DNA of 64,000 nucleotides from Candidatus Woesearchaeota archaeon (GTDB taxonomy: Archaea; Nanobdellota; Nanobdellia; Woesearchaeales; JABGUJ01), in assembly GCA_018646625.1 (NCBI GenBank), contig JABGUJ010000001.1, positions 317,534 to 381,533 of the forward strand, written 5' to 3'. The notes below the pieces were generated by a model. That model was not told where the DNA came from, did not search any database, and worked only from the letters and a program-made list of their open reading frames with translations. A program made the translations under genes and the position numbers. Positions 49,554-58,858 of this stretch are shown here, in pieces. Position 1 is the first letter of the stretch; each line of letters opens with the position of its first letter.

Positions 49554-49973
49554 ATGAGTGTACCAAATTACGAAGAAATGCTGAAGAAGGCTAGAAAAGA
49601 GCTTCCAGAGTCTGTAATCTTTGCAGAAAGATTTGAAATTCCTAAAGCTAAAGGCCATCTTGAAGGTAATAAAACCATCGTAAGCAACTTTGGTCACATT
49701 GCAAAGGACCTTAGAAGGCCTGTAAATCACATGTTCAAATATATTCTAAAAGAACTTGCAACTCCTGGAGTTATGCGAGACTTAAACACTGCTGTGTTTG
49801 GAACAAAAGTATCCGCTACAAGAATTAACGAAAAAATTGAACAATACACTAGAACTTTCGTTATCTGTTCAGAGTGTGGTAAACCAGATACTCAAATAGC
49901 GAAAGAAGGTAATGTAACTAATCTAAAATGTTCTGCGTGCGGTGCAAAAAAACCAATTAAATCTAAAATTTAA
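49554..49973 (+). CDS. eif2b: Translation initiation factor aIF2 beta subunit
   Basis: VSNFGHIAKDLRRPVNHMFKYILKELATPG; Zn ribbon CSECGKPDTQIAKEGNVTNLKCSACGAKKPIK. Confidence 0.96.
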   Translation: MSVPNYEEMLKKARKELPESVIFAERFEIPKAKGHLEGNKTIVSNFGHIAKDLRRPVNHMFKYILKELATPGVMRDLNTAVFGTKVSATRINEKIEQYTRTFVICSECGKPDTQIAKEGNVTNLKCSACGAKKPIKSKI

Positions 49974-49974
49974 A

Positions 49975-50268
49975 ATGTTCATCAAGCAACACACTACTCA
50001 AGATAAACGAATTCTATTAGCAATTTGTGATAAAGAAATCAAAGGTCAAGAAATAGAAGAAGATGGTGCTTGTCTTAATCTAAAGGCTGATTTCTACAAC
50101 GGTGAAGAGGTCTCTGAAGAAACAGCCATCAGTATGATACGAACCGCGGATCTATTAAACGTTGTTGGAACGCGCGCAATAGAATTAATCAAAAGGCTTG
50201 GCTTAGCTCATGAAGATGAAACAAAGAAAATATGTAATGTGCCTTACATCCTGATAACTCTGGAATAA
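49975..50268 (+). CDS. DUF424 family protein
   Basis: ILLAICDKEIKGQEIEEDGACLNLKADFYNGE...ADLLNVVGTRAIELIKRLGL; internal ATG at 49975 follows aIF2beta stop. Confidence 0.85.
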   Translation: MFIKQHTTQDKRILLAICDKEIKGQEIEEDGACLNLKADFYNGEEVSEETAISMIRTADLLNVVGTRAIELIKRLGLAHEDETKKICNVPYILITLE

Positions 50269-51099
50269 TTATTTCTTAACTACGTAGAATATTTCACCAA
50301 CTTTCTGAATACACTCAACTTTATATCCTAGTCGTTTGCACATCAATTCAAACCAACCCCTTTGTGGATGATTCATTGGTTTATTGGATAGTGTTTTAGC
50401 TGAGAAACTGACCACAACCCACTTTGCATTCACTGATTTTATTAATTTTTCACTAAGTTTGTGATCTTTACCCAAATCCAAGTGATCTAACAATTTAAAC
50501 ATAAAGCAAACATCGACGTCAGGAAATTCAATCTCGGATGATTTCAACTCTAGTAAATCAACCTCTTTGAAACTAAAATCCACACCCTCTCTTGATTCAA
50601 AAAACTTAGAAATAAACTCAAGATCTCCTAGAGAAATGTCCCATGCTTCGTATTTAACTTTAGATAAACCCATCAAATCAAAAGACAAAGGATTCATTCC
50701 ACATCCCAAATCCAAAATGGATGCAGGTTTGCCTGTAATCGCAAAAAGTTCATCAAAGATTTCGAGATAAATCTCAATCCGTTCTTTTGATGATTTGTGG
50801 GTTTTTAACAACATAACATAGTTTTCTTCAGAATCGTCTTCTAGATACGTTCGCAAGTGTTTTTCTCTTCGTTTGGCAAATCTTGTGAAAAACATACCAA
50901 ACGCTTGACGACACTCCCCTCTTAATCTTTTAATCATCAAAGCAGAATCTTTAGCCCCAACATCTTCCAAACTAGACACTTTCGGGTGAGTACGCCTATA
51001 CTCTGCAAGTTTATGCATAACAAAATCTTCAGAAATATGTCTAGGCTCTTGTTTTTCTTTAATTTTATCAACAATTCCTTGTTCAGTTAACCGAACCAT
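50269..51099 (-). CDS. 16S rRNA methyltransferase ArmA/Rmt (FmrO)-like, SAM-dependent
   Basis: LLKTHKSSKERIEIYLEIFDELFAITGKPASILDLGCGMNPLSFDLM; CFMFKLLDHLD. Confidence 0.75.
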   Translation of the reverse strand: MVRLTEQGIVDKIKEKQEPRHISEDFVMHKLAEYRRTHPKVSSLEDVGAKDSALMIKRLRGECRQAFGMFFTRFAKRREKHLRTYLEDDSEENYVMLLKTHKSSKERIEIYLEIFDELFAITGKPASILDLGCGMNPLSFDLMGLSKVKYEAWDISLGDLEFISKFFESREGVDFSFKEVDLLELKSSEIEFPDVDVCFMFKLLDHLDLGKDHKLSEKLIKSVNAKWVVVSFSAKTLSNKPMNHPQRGWFELMCKRLGYKVECIQKVGEIFYVVKK

Positions 51100-54000
51100 T
51101 TGCCAAGTCCCTCTTGTCTATCTTTTTCTTTACCAAAAACACCATCCACTCTTCGTTTAAGCAACTCTAAACTCTGTTGCAAATAAACAGGTACGTCGTA
51201 TTTCTCCGCTAAACTAATTGATGGTTGCAGGTATTTAACAATGCTTCCTTCTGAAATCGTAAATATAATCTTCCCACCACATTCAGTACACTTCCCAATC
51301 AAAGGCGGACGACGATACTTGGTATTACATTTAACACATCTAAATTGTTGTTGAGAAAATTTCCTCAAATTACCTTTTGTATCTCTAATAAAATGCCTTT
51401 CAATAACTAACCGCGCCACATCGGCAGTTTTAACAGATCTCAACTTCTCTGCAATCTCCATTTGCCCTTTCAATTTTTCTTCCATAGAAGGCAAAATCTT
51501 ATACGCAGAGCAATTTATTCCAACATTAAAATCATCAGTATCGTGAGTAAATCCCATCCCTTCATATTGCTCTTCAGTATTCAGAGTATCTTTAATCATT
51601 TTCAACTTAACATCCCATGGTTTCTTGTATTCTAAGCACGCATTATAGAACTCCAAAGGATATTTCCATACAATATCAATATCGAAAGCCATATCATCGA
51701 CTTCTCCCGGAGCCAAAATCGAAGTTAAAACTAAAGGGGCATCCATCATACCTCCTCTGCTATTGGGGAGATACTTCTGAGAAAAATTAAGGAATGCATC
51801 TAACAACAAAAAGAAACAACTCTCATCACCATCACAATCTCGCCTCATGGCTGCATGCATATAAGGATGTGAAAAGAAACCTTGAGTTTTAGAAAATCCT
51901 AAAATTCTACACACAGACCCTGCACTTGTGTGAGGCGCCAACCCAATAACAAAATGACCAACCAGATCTTCTCGTTTTTTTACATTATAATATGGTTGCA
52001 TCCCATATAGCGACACCAATGTGTCGTCAATAAACTGGGTGGTTTTGATCAAAACATTGTCGGCCATTTCATCCGGCGATTCAGGACAACAAGGAACAAG
52101 TATATCTTGAGGCATTAATTCTAAAATTTGATCTTCTTCTTCCAAAGGTCTTCCTTTAATATCAAGTTCATAACCAAGTTCTTTTAATCGCTCAACCCCT
52201 ACACCAATTTCCTTAGGTTTAAAATGAGTAACAGGAATTTCACTACAATCATATCTAATCGTCCCATCCTTATTAACAAAAACTCCGTTGTAAGCTCTTA
52301 ATATTCCTTTTAACAAATGCTCAGGTATGTGCTCTCTATTCGAGGTTCCTCTCACCCCTTTAATTAAATCAGGAATTGCTCTCAAATCAGCCATTTTCAA
52401 ACAAGAATTGTATATTCTTCTAAGATCAATTGCTCTTTTTGACGATGCATCGGCCTTTCCATGATTTTTACAAACTTCTTCATCCACCACACCACACACT
52501 TTACAAGCATATTGCTTCCTGGTATGCCCTCCGCACTTTTCGCAAACACTTAAAGGAGTATCAATTTGGCAAGCATCACAAAAACGAATTGGAAACTCTG
52601 CATTAACTTTTCCACCCTCTAGTGCTGCTTGGAAAGATCTCAACCGTCCCCCTTCTTCTCCAACTGGAAACAAAACATGAGGCGTACCAGTCATTTTTCT
52701 CATTTTAGCCTTCTCAGGCCTACCCATTCTACATCCAATAAATAAACCAGATTTGTCTCTCAACCTAACAGAAGAAATATACTTCACTACATCCATGATT
52801 TTCATTTCTTTGTTTTTCTCTATCAACTTAAGAACTTCTTCTTCCGACTTAGAATCCAAACCCAAAGTACAGATTAATGCATTACCGTAATCCTCTTTAA
52901 TTATTGCATATTCATTCGCAGAAACTTCATGAGGCACACCCAACAATTCTAGTGCTCTTTTACCATCTTCTTCTATTTTCAAAACGAATTTATCTTTTTC
53001 TCCCTGCTTCTCGATTTTGCGACATTTAATCCATTTGATTAAAGAAATTAATTGTTCGTTCTCCAACGCAGTAAAGTGAAAAATATATTTAGGATGCAAA
53101 GGAATACTAAATCGTTTACTAACCTTCAAGGCAAAAGAGAATCCAACTTCTGTTCTTAACGAGTCCTCAAACAAATCTCTTAAGAAACCTTTATCTGCTC
53201 CGAGTTCCATAGACAATTTATCTAAATCCAAACGACCATATTCCTTCTCAACTGCTTCCTGGAATTCTAGAATCCACCACTCTTCGCAATAGCCTGGAGG
53301 TAATAATTTGTGTGCCCTATTAAGAAAATCCCCATAATTAATCAACACATCTCCTAGATATAGAACTTCAACAACTCTTTTCTTATACTCTCGTGCTTTG
53401 GCATCACTATCCAAATAAACAACAGAACCATCATCTATCTTCACAATAGGTCCTTCAATTGTATCGCAAGAAGTATACGCGGCACCCTTTCCGGGACGTT
53501 CAACTTTAAGCTGAGTTGCTGTTGCAACATAATCATTCAAAACATGCATGCTCGCAGGATGAATGCTTTGCGCACTATACCCTGAAGTTCGACTTCTTCC
53601 AAATCGTAATCTAAATCCGCCGTGAGCTAAAGGATGCCCAATCACTGGACGACCTGCGACCAAATCAGCAATAAATGTATAATCAGGAGTTATGTTCCCT
53701 TCATCGCCCGCAGATGCTTTTTTACCGTGCGCATGAACTTCTTTCTTAATCTTAACGAACTCCTCCATGAAGTTCCATTGATCCATATCAAAATCATTCC
53801 CCCATTTAGAAAGTTGTTTCCATAACTTTTCCGCCTTAAGAGGTAAACAACTAGAATACAACAAACAATACCCGCTTCTAATTATGTTTGTTTTAATTCT
53901 TGGAAGATCTTTATAATTAGAAACTTCGAACTTCTCAGACTTATCGCCATTAATCTCTATAGGCATATTTTTACCCATAAATTCCATTTCCTTTTCGCTT

Positions 54001-54659
54001 GGATAATATTGAAGGTTAGTTACCCTCTCATGATAATCAGAAATCTCAACAAAGATTCGTTTCACTTCATCTTCAGTCGGATCATAAGGTAAATATCCTG
54101 TTTTCTTTCTAACATAATCCGCAATCAAAACACAAGAAGCCGCAGCAGTACCGCCCGCATTTCTCACAGGACCTGCAAAATTCAAACATAAATATTTTCC
54201 CTTACCATCAAGCCTGTCTTTTTCTTCAATATTGGTTAAACCTTCTAATGGTGCGGTTACCACCCCCACAGTTTGATACGCAAACCCTGTTCTAACACCC
54301 ACCTCAATTGCTTCTAATTTATTATCAAATTTACAAAACTTTTCCGCAGCTATTTCTTCAGCAATCTTAAACGCGACTCTCCAATCCAACTTACCATATT
54401 CTTGTTCCAGCTCAATAATTCTATCTACGACACCGCTATCAACAATCTGCGGAGCAACAGTAGATATTAACCCTACTACCCTCTCAGCCATATTCTTTGC
54501 AAGCTTAACTTCTACTCTATCTACCGGATCGAAACCTTTAGCTCTTGCTTCGGAAGCTATCTTGAACTCGGTTTGTACGCCGTGCTCTATAGTATCAAAA
54601 TAAGCCAACATCTTAGAAGATGCGATTATTTTCTCTTCTGCTTTTGTTTCTTCTTCCAT
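51087..54659 (-). CDS. polC: DNA polymerase D large subunit (DP2)
   Basis: YLCLNFAGPVRNAGGTAAASCVLIADYVRKKTGY, HPLAHGGFRLRFGRSRTSGYSAQSIHPA, CDGDESCFFLLLDAFLNFSQKYLPNSRGGMMDAPLVLT. Confidence 0.97.
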   Translation of the reverse strand: MEEETKAEEKIIASSKMLAYFDTIEHGVQTEFKIASEARAKGFDPVDRVEVKLAKNMAERVVGLISTVAPQIVDSGVVDRIIELEQEYGKLDWRVAFKIAEEIAAEKFCKFDNKLEAIEVGVRTGFAYQTVGVVTAPLEGLTNIEEKDRLDGKGKYLCLNFAGPVRNAGGTAAASCVLIADYVRKKTGYLPYDPTEDEVKRIFVEISDYHERVTNLQYYPSEKEMEFMGKNMPIEINGDKSEKFEVSNYKDLPRIKTNIIRSGYCLLYSSCLPLKAEKLWKQLSKWGNDFDMDQWNFMEEFVKIKKEVHAHGKKASAGDEGNITPDYTFIADLVAGRPVIGHPLAHGGFRLRFGRSRTSGYSAQSIHPASMHVLNDYVATATQLKVERPGKGAAYTSCDTIEGPIVKIDDGSVVYLDSDAKAREYKKRVVEVLYLGDVLINYGDFLNRAHKLLPPGYCEEWWILEFQEAVEKEYGRLDLDKLSMELGADKGFLRDLFEDSLRTEVGFSFALKVSKRFSIPLHPKYIFHFTALENEQLISLIKWIKCRKIEKQGEKDKFVLKIEEDGKRALELLGVPHEVSANEYAIIKEDYGNALICTLGLDSKSEEEVLKLIEKNKEMKIMDVVKYISSVRLRDKSGLFIGCRMGRPEKAKMRKMTGTPHVLFPVGEEGGRLRSFQAALEGGKVNAEFPIRFCDACQIDTPLSVCEKCGGHTRKQYACKVCGVVDEEVCKNHGKADASSKRAIDLRRIYNSCLKMADLRAIPDLIKGVRGTSNREHIPEHLLKGILRAYNGVFVNKDGTIRYDCSEIPVTHFKPKEIGVGVERLKELGYELDIKGRPLEEEDQILELMPQDILVPCCPESPDEMADNVLIKTTQFIDDTLVSLYGMQPYYNVKKREDLVGHFVIGLAPHTSAGSVCRILGFSKTQGFFSHPYMHAAMRRDCDGDESCFFLLLDAFLNFSQKYLPNSRGGMMDAPLVLTSILAPGEVDDMAFDIDIVWKYPLEFYNACLEYKKPWDVKLKMIKDTLNTEEQYEGMGFTHDTDDFNVGINCSAYKILPSMEEKLKGQMEIAEKLRSVKTADVARLVIERHFIRDTKGNLRKFSQQQFRCVKCNTKYRRPPLIGKCTECGGKIIFTISEGSIVKYLQPSISLAEKYDVPVYLQQSLELLKRRVDGVFGKEKDRQEGLGKWFG

Positions 54660-54660
54660 T

Positions 54661-55575
54661 TTAGTAATATGTTGTACGAATCATCGGTTCTCGTATACTC
54701 AACCCTTCTTCTTTATTATCACAAATATCCGAAAATAAACATTTATTTTTACATGAATTTGGTGTTTGTTTAGTAAACGTACACTTTTCACTCACACACG
54801 AACTACAACACACCTTAAATCTAGCACAACAACTTCGCCCAATCTGCCAAAGAATAAAAGATTGTTGTGGAATTTTCAAATTCGAAAAAGTAGACATTAA
54901 CTTAGCTGCGCCAGAAACTGCAACACGCACAGATGTGTCTTCTTCTAACGTAAACACTTCTTTACCCTTCATCTTAGCCAGCAAATCACCAACATCTACT
55001 ACACCTAATCTAGTAAACATTCTAACAACATGATAGTCAACAGCAGGTGGTGCGTTTTCTAAATCATCAAACTGCGCCATTCCTTGATTCATTAAATCGC
55101 TAAGAAACGCGGCACTTTTCTTTCTAACAGGATCTTCAGAATATGCATCAAACAAATCTAATCGGTTCAACAACCCAGATGGGCCACCAAGCTTACAAAA
55201 AGATTCATCAACCAGTCTCTTAACACTTCCAGAATAATTTGAAACTAATTTTTCACATATATCCCTTACAAATGCCGTTCTCTCTTCAGCACGAACTCTA
55301 TCTTCATCCAAACCTTCAAACCAAGACCCATATTCTTTTGAAGATAAATTCTGCAAATATTCTGCATTAAACTTATCCGGATGCGTCTCAATAAATCTTC
55401 CCCACGCACGCAAATGTTTATCGTGATTAATATTATGACAAATAGACATAACTAGTAAAGATTTTAGTAACTCACTCTCATTTGCTTCAGATTTAACTTC
55501 AACAACCAAAGGAGCTTTCAAACTACTCAAAACCAAACCGACTTGCTCGCATTTTTGTTCATTAAGCTTAACCAT
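54661..55575 (-). CDS. Helix-hairpin-helix / Fe-S cluster-like protein of unknown function, between PolD subunit genes
   Basis: DPVRKKSAAFLSDLMNQGMAQFDDLENAPPAVDYHVVRMFTRLGVV; C-terminal CCARFKVCCSSCVSEKCTF...CKNKCLFSDIC. Confidence 0.65.
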   Translation of the reverse strand: MVKLNEQKCEQVGLVLSSLKAPLVVEVKSEANESELLKSLLVMSICHNINHDKHLRAWGRFIETHPDKFNAEYLQNLSSKEYGSWFEGLDEDRVRAEERTAFVRDICEKLVSNYSGSVKRLVDESFCKLGGPSGLLNRLDLFDAYSEDPVRKKSAAFLSDLMNQGMAQFDDLENAPPAVDYHVVRMFTRLGVVDVGDLLAKMKGKEVFTLEEDTSVRVAVSGAAKLMSTFSNLKIPQQSFILWQIGRSCCARFKVCCSSCVSEKCTFTKQTPNSCKNKCLFSDICDNKEEGLSIREPMIRTTYY

Positions 55576-57035
55576 TATGTTTCTTTCTCCCCGAAATTCA
55601 TTATTCTTGCTTCACGCGTACGTAAATTAACAACCGGAACTTTAGAAGGCTGCGCCTTTATACCTAACTTTATTTGATAATCAGATGTAGGAATCCATGT
55701 AGAGCAATTAATCATAGTAATATTTCTATAGTTAGCTATAGCCGCTCTATGAATGTGCCCAGTAATAAAAAAATCAGGAACTTTATCTATAACCAAATAA
55801 TCTTTTTCAGCATCAGGTAAGTAAAGTGTTGATGTATGCATTGGCGCTAAATGTCTTCTTTGCAACAAAAATTTCATTATAAGGTCGCTTCTGTCCTGTC
55901 CCCCTTTCTCTCTTATCCCTTTAACTACATCTGCATAGAATGGAAAACTAAATCCGTGATACAACAAAACATCAAAACCAGGAAATCCTTCTTTTTTACC
56001 AACATTAACCATGGCAGGATTACTAACCAAAACAACATTAGGCAATTTCCATATTGATTCAGCAAAGTCCTTATACAAAACTGGCTGTGGTTCTGCTATT
56101 CTCATAGCATCGTGATTACCAGGACAAATAATTATCTTCATATGTGTAGGGATCATTGCAATATATTCAGTTAGTGCTTCATACTGTTGGTAAATATCAT
56201 CAATTTCCAGATCTTTTTCCTGTCCGGGATAAATACCCACCCCTTCAACCAGATCTCCCACCAAAAAGATGTATTTTACTTTAGAAGCGATATCTCTTTG
56301 ACTCTCCGTTCCAGTATCTCCTTTCAACCAACTTACAAATTTCAAAAAATCATCTTTCAAAAACTCATTATTGCCAAAATGAAAATCTCCAATAAACACC
56401 GCATACTCTTCTTCAGGTGATTTACGAAGTTCTTTAGTCATGGGAATATCAGGAAACAATAAACTATTTGCAAAAACAATATTATCACCATTAACACCAA
56501 CTATCCCTATTGTTTCATCCAAAACAATATCTCTACCCAACGCTAAAAGGTCGTTTCTATTTTTATTTATCAAAACTTTAACTTTACCAGTAGGATCTTC
56601 AAGAGTGAGCATTATATGACCGTTTGGAGTTTCATTTTTTTCCAACACCAAACCTATTATAGAAACATTATCCTTCTCTTTTCTACTAATCACTCTAGAA
56701 ATAGAAGTTAATCCTTGCATTTCTTGCCTACGCATAAGCATGGCTTTCAACGCATTATATCTAGCATTAAAATAACCAACAAAATGTTGAACTTCCCTTT
56801 TGTGAGGTTCTTTATCATAACAAGAAATTATCTCAACCGACCCACCAGTTTCGGGACCTTTAACACTCGCCCCCGCACCTATAAGTAATTCTTTTTTGAT
56901 CTCGTCAAGTTCATCACAAGATTCTGCTACCTTTATTCTAGAAAGAATATCTGAATCTATCAACATCTCTCTATCTAAGAAATACTTTACTAGCTCCTTT
57001 TTGCTACAGGTTAAGTCTTGAATCACTTTTTGCAC
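55575..57035 (-). CDS. polB: DNA polymerase D small subunit (DP1), calcineurin-like
   Basis: OB region NGHIMLTLEDPTGKVKVLINKN; FIGDFHFGNNEF, LVGDLVEGVGIYPGQ, CPGNHDAMRIAEPQP, ITGHIHRA. Confidence 0.96.
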   Translation of the reverse strand: MQKVIQDLTCSKKELVKYFLDREMLIDSDILSRIKVAESCDELDEIKKELLIGAGASVKGPETGGSVEIISCYDKEPHKREVQHFVGYFNARYNALKAMLMRRQEMQGLTSISRVISRKEKDNVSIIGLVLEKNETPNGHIMLTLEDPTGKVKVLINKNRNDLLALGRDIVLDETIGIVGVNGDNIVFANSLLFPDIPMTKELRKSPEEEYAVFIGDFHFGNNEFLKDDFLKFVSWLKGDTGTESQRDIASKVKYIFLVGDLVEGVGIYPGQEKDLEIDDIYQQYEALTEYIAMIPTHMKIIICPGNHDAMRIAEPQPVLYKDFAESIWKLPNVVLVSNPAMVNVGKKEGFPGFDVLLYHGFSFPFYADVVKGIREKGGQDRSDLIMKFLLQRRHLAPMHTSTLYLPDAEKDYLVIDKVPDFFITGHIHRAAIANYRNITMINCSTWIPTSDYQIKLGIKAQPSKVPVVNLRTREARIMNFGEKET

Positions 57036-57057
57036 TTCCAGCGAAGATGTTAAAAAG

Positions 57058-58269
57058 TCAAGCCAAACCTAGATCGTTCTTTAAGATTGATCTTATCTTT
57101 GGTTCAATGCTTGGTTGTGTGGCAAGAGAAATTTCTTTCGTCCTACCGTATCTTCCTTTTGAAATCACTTTTGCATTAATTATACCTAACATATCTAACT
57201 CCGCCAAAATATCTGACAGCCGTCTTTGTGTTAGTGGCCTTAATGCGGTTCTATTACAAATTGATTTGTAAACGTCATAAACCTCTCCGGTTGAAATATT
57301 ACCTTTTCTTGTCTCAGATATGGCATAAATGGAATAAAGTACTGCTTGGAACTGTTTAGGTTGTGTAGAAACAATATCTACCATCCTATCTCTCTCGATT
57401 TTTTCTTCAGCTAAATCTAAATGTTCTATCTCAACATGTAATTCATTAGATCGCTCAGCCAACTCTCCCGCAATTCTCAACAATTCAAGAGCTCTTCTCG
57501 CATCTCCGTGTTCTTTTGCGGCATACGCCGCGCATTTTTCTATCACTCCAGATCGTAATATCCCATCACGAAACGCAACTTTTGCTCTTTGATTTAGTAT
57601 ATCTTGAATTTGCAACGCATTATATGGTGGAAATACTAATTCTTCTTCACTTAAAGAAGATTTAACTCTTGGATCTAAATTGTCAGTAAAAACTAAATCA
57701 TTTGATATTCCAACAACAGAAATTTGTGCATTTTTTAATTCTGAATTAATTCTTGTAAGGTTGTATAAAATTTCATCCCCTGCTTTTTTAACAAGTTGAT
57801 CTATTTCATCCAATATTAAAAGAACAACTTGTTTATTGTGATCTATTGCATTGTAAAAAATTTTGTAAACTTCATCTGTTGGTAACCCTGTTGGAGGTAC
57901 CGCTTTACCAAACTCTCTAGCAAGCTGTGCAATTAATCTATATTCGGTATCTGCAACTCTTTTTAGTTTACAATTAATATAAAAAACTTTGACTGGAATC
58001 TTATTTTTTTTACTAACTTCAAGAATGTGATTTGTTGTATGCCTTACCGATAATGTTTTGCCGGTTCCGGTTTTACCATATACGAATAAATTTGATGGTT
58101 TGTTTAAACGTAATGCTGGAGCTAAAATTTTAGCGATTTGTGTTATTTGATCATCTCTGTGTGGGATGTTATCTGGAGTATAATTAGCTTGAAGTACTTC
58201 TTTATCAAGAAATAGAGGTTCTTTAGTCAAATAATCTTCAAATAACCCCGTAATACCTTTCTTAACCAA
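57058..58269 (-). CDS. cdc6: Orc1/Cdc6 replication initiator
   Basis: NLFVYGKTGTGKTLSVRHTT, VVLLILDEIDQLVKKAGDEILYNLTR, GISNDLVFTDNLDPRVKSSLSEEELVFPPYNALQIQDIL, wHTH. Confidence 0.97.
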   Translation of the reverse strand: MVKKGITGLFEDYLTKEPLFLDKEVLQANYTPDNIPHRDDQITQIAKILAPALRLNKPSNLFVYGKTGTGKTLSVRHTTNHILEVSKKNKIPVKVFYINCKLKRVADTEYRLIAQLAREFGKAVPPTGLPTDEVYKIFYNAIDHNKQVVLLILDEIDQLVKKAGDEILYNLTRINSELKNAQISVVGISNDLVFTDNLDPRVKSSLSEEELVFPPYNALQIQDILNQRAKVAFRDGILRSGVIEKCAAYAAKEHGDARRALELLRIAGELAERSNELHVEIEHLDLAEEKIERDRMVDIVSTQPKQFQAVLYSIYAISETRKGNISTGEVYDVYKSICNRTALRPLTQRRLSDILAELDMLGIINAKVISKGRYGRTKEISLATQPSIEPKIRSILKNDLGLA

Positions 58270-58436
58270 TTCAATCGTCCTCTTTTTTCAAAACAAGCGT
58301 TTTCATGTGCTTATCTCCAGACGAAGAGAAGGTATATAAACTTTTTCTTTGTTTTTAAATGATCTTTATGAAAACAAAATATCGTAAATACAGAGTCTAA
58401 AAAGCACATTGACAAAAAAAACATCCCATACCTCTG

Positions 58437-58458
58437 ACCCCCTCATTTCCTATGGAAA
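58437..58458 (-). promoter_or_regulatory. Origin recognition box (ORB) A
   Basis: Minus strand TTTCCATAGGAAATGAGGGGGT. Confidence 0.8.
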
Positions 58459-58529
58459 TGGAAATTCTCTGTTAAATGTACGTTCATCCGTACAAATTTC
58501 AACGAATCAGATTTTTTCATCCACTTCCG

Positions 58530-58592
58530 TTATTATTATTATTATTATTATTATTTTCTATATAGTAAATATATAATATAATATAATATAAG
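58530..58592. repeat. AT-rich microsatellite-like tract (TTA)n / (ATATA)n, putative DNA unwinding element
   Basis: ttattattattattattattattattttctatatagtaaatatataatataatataatataag. Confidence 0.8.
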
Positions 58593-58670
58593 ATCAAAAA
58601 ATAAAAAATTTTCAAAAACGTTTTAGAACTTAAAAAAGCTAGAAGAGAGGCTCCAAAGCAAAAAAAACAG

Positions 58671-58692
58671 TTTCCACAGGAAATAAGGGGGT
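58671..58692 (+). promoter_or_regulatory. Origin recognition box (ORB) B
   Basis: TTTCCACAGGAAATAAGGGGGT. Confidence 0.8.
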
Positions 58693-58858
58693 AACTCCCC
58701 CAAGATGTCTAGCACACCACAACAGTTTTCATCACTGACGCATAGTTAAAATTAGAAACATTTAAATAAGGGTTGTGCCTCCAACAAGTAGTTAATCAGT
58801 TATTTCAGAACTTAAAAGAGGATGGTGATTATAACAAATATAGTGGGTTGATAAGAAA

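Larger units (their letters stand above)
58437..58692. other. Probable chromosomal replication origin (oriC): inverted ORB pair flanking AT-rich DUE
   Basis: ORB A (minus) and ORB B (plus) 20/22 identical, AT-rich (TTA)n and (ATATA)n stretch between, adjacent to cdc6. Confidence 0.8.

Noticed and set aside
52640-52690. ORB-like string TTCTCCAACTGGAAACAAAACATGAGG inside DP2
   Set aside because: Fully within conserved DP2 coding sequence (PVGEEGGRL region) and lacks the G5 string; likely chance.
51087-54659. Possible intein in DP2 (also considered for RFC, MCM and Cdc6)
   Set aside because: Protein lengths are normal and conserved motifs are uninterrupted; no intein splice-junction motifs seen.
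58530-58592. AT repeat as a CRISPR leader or pure sequencing artefact
   Set aside because: No repeat-spacer units; position between inverted ORBs fits an origin unwinding element. Exact repeat count could still be affected by assembly.
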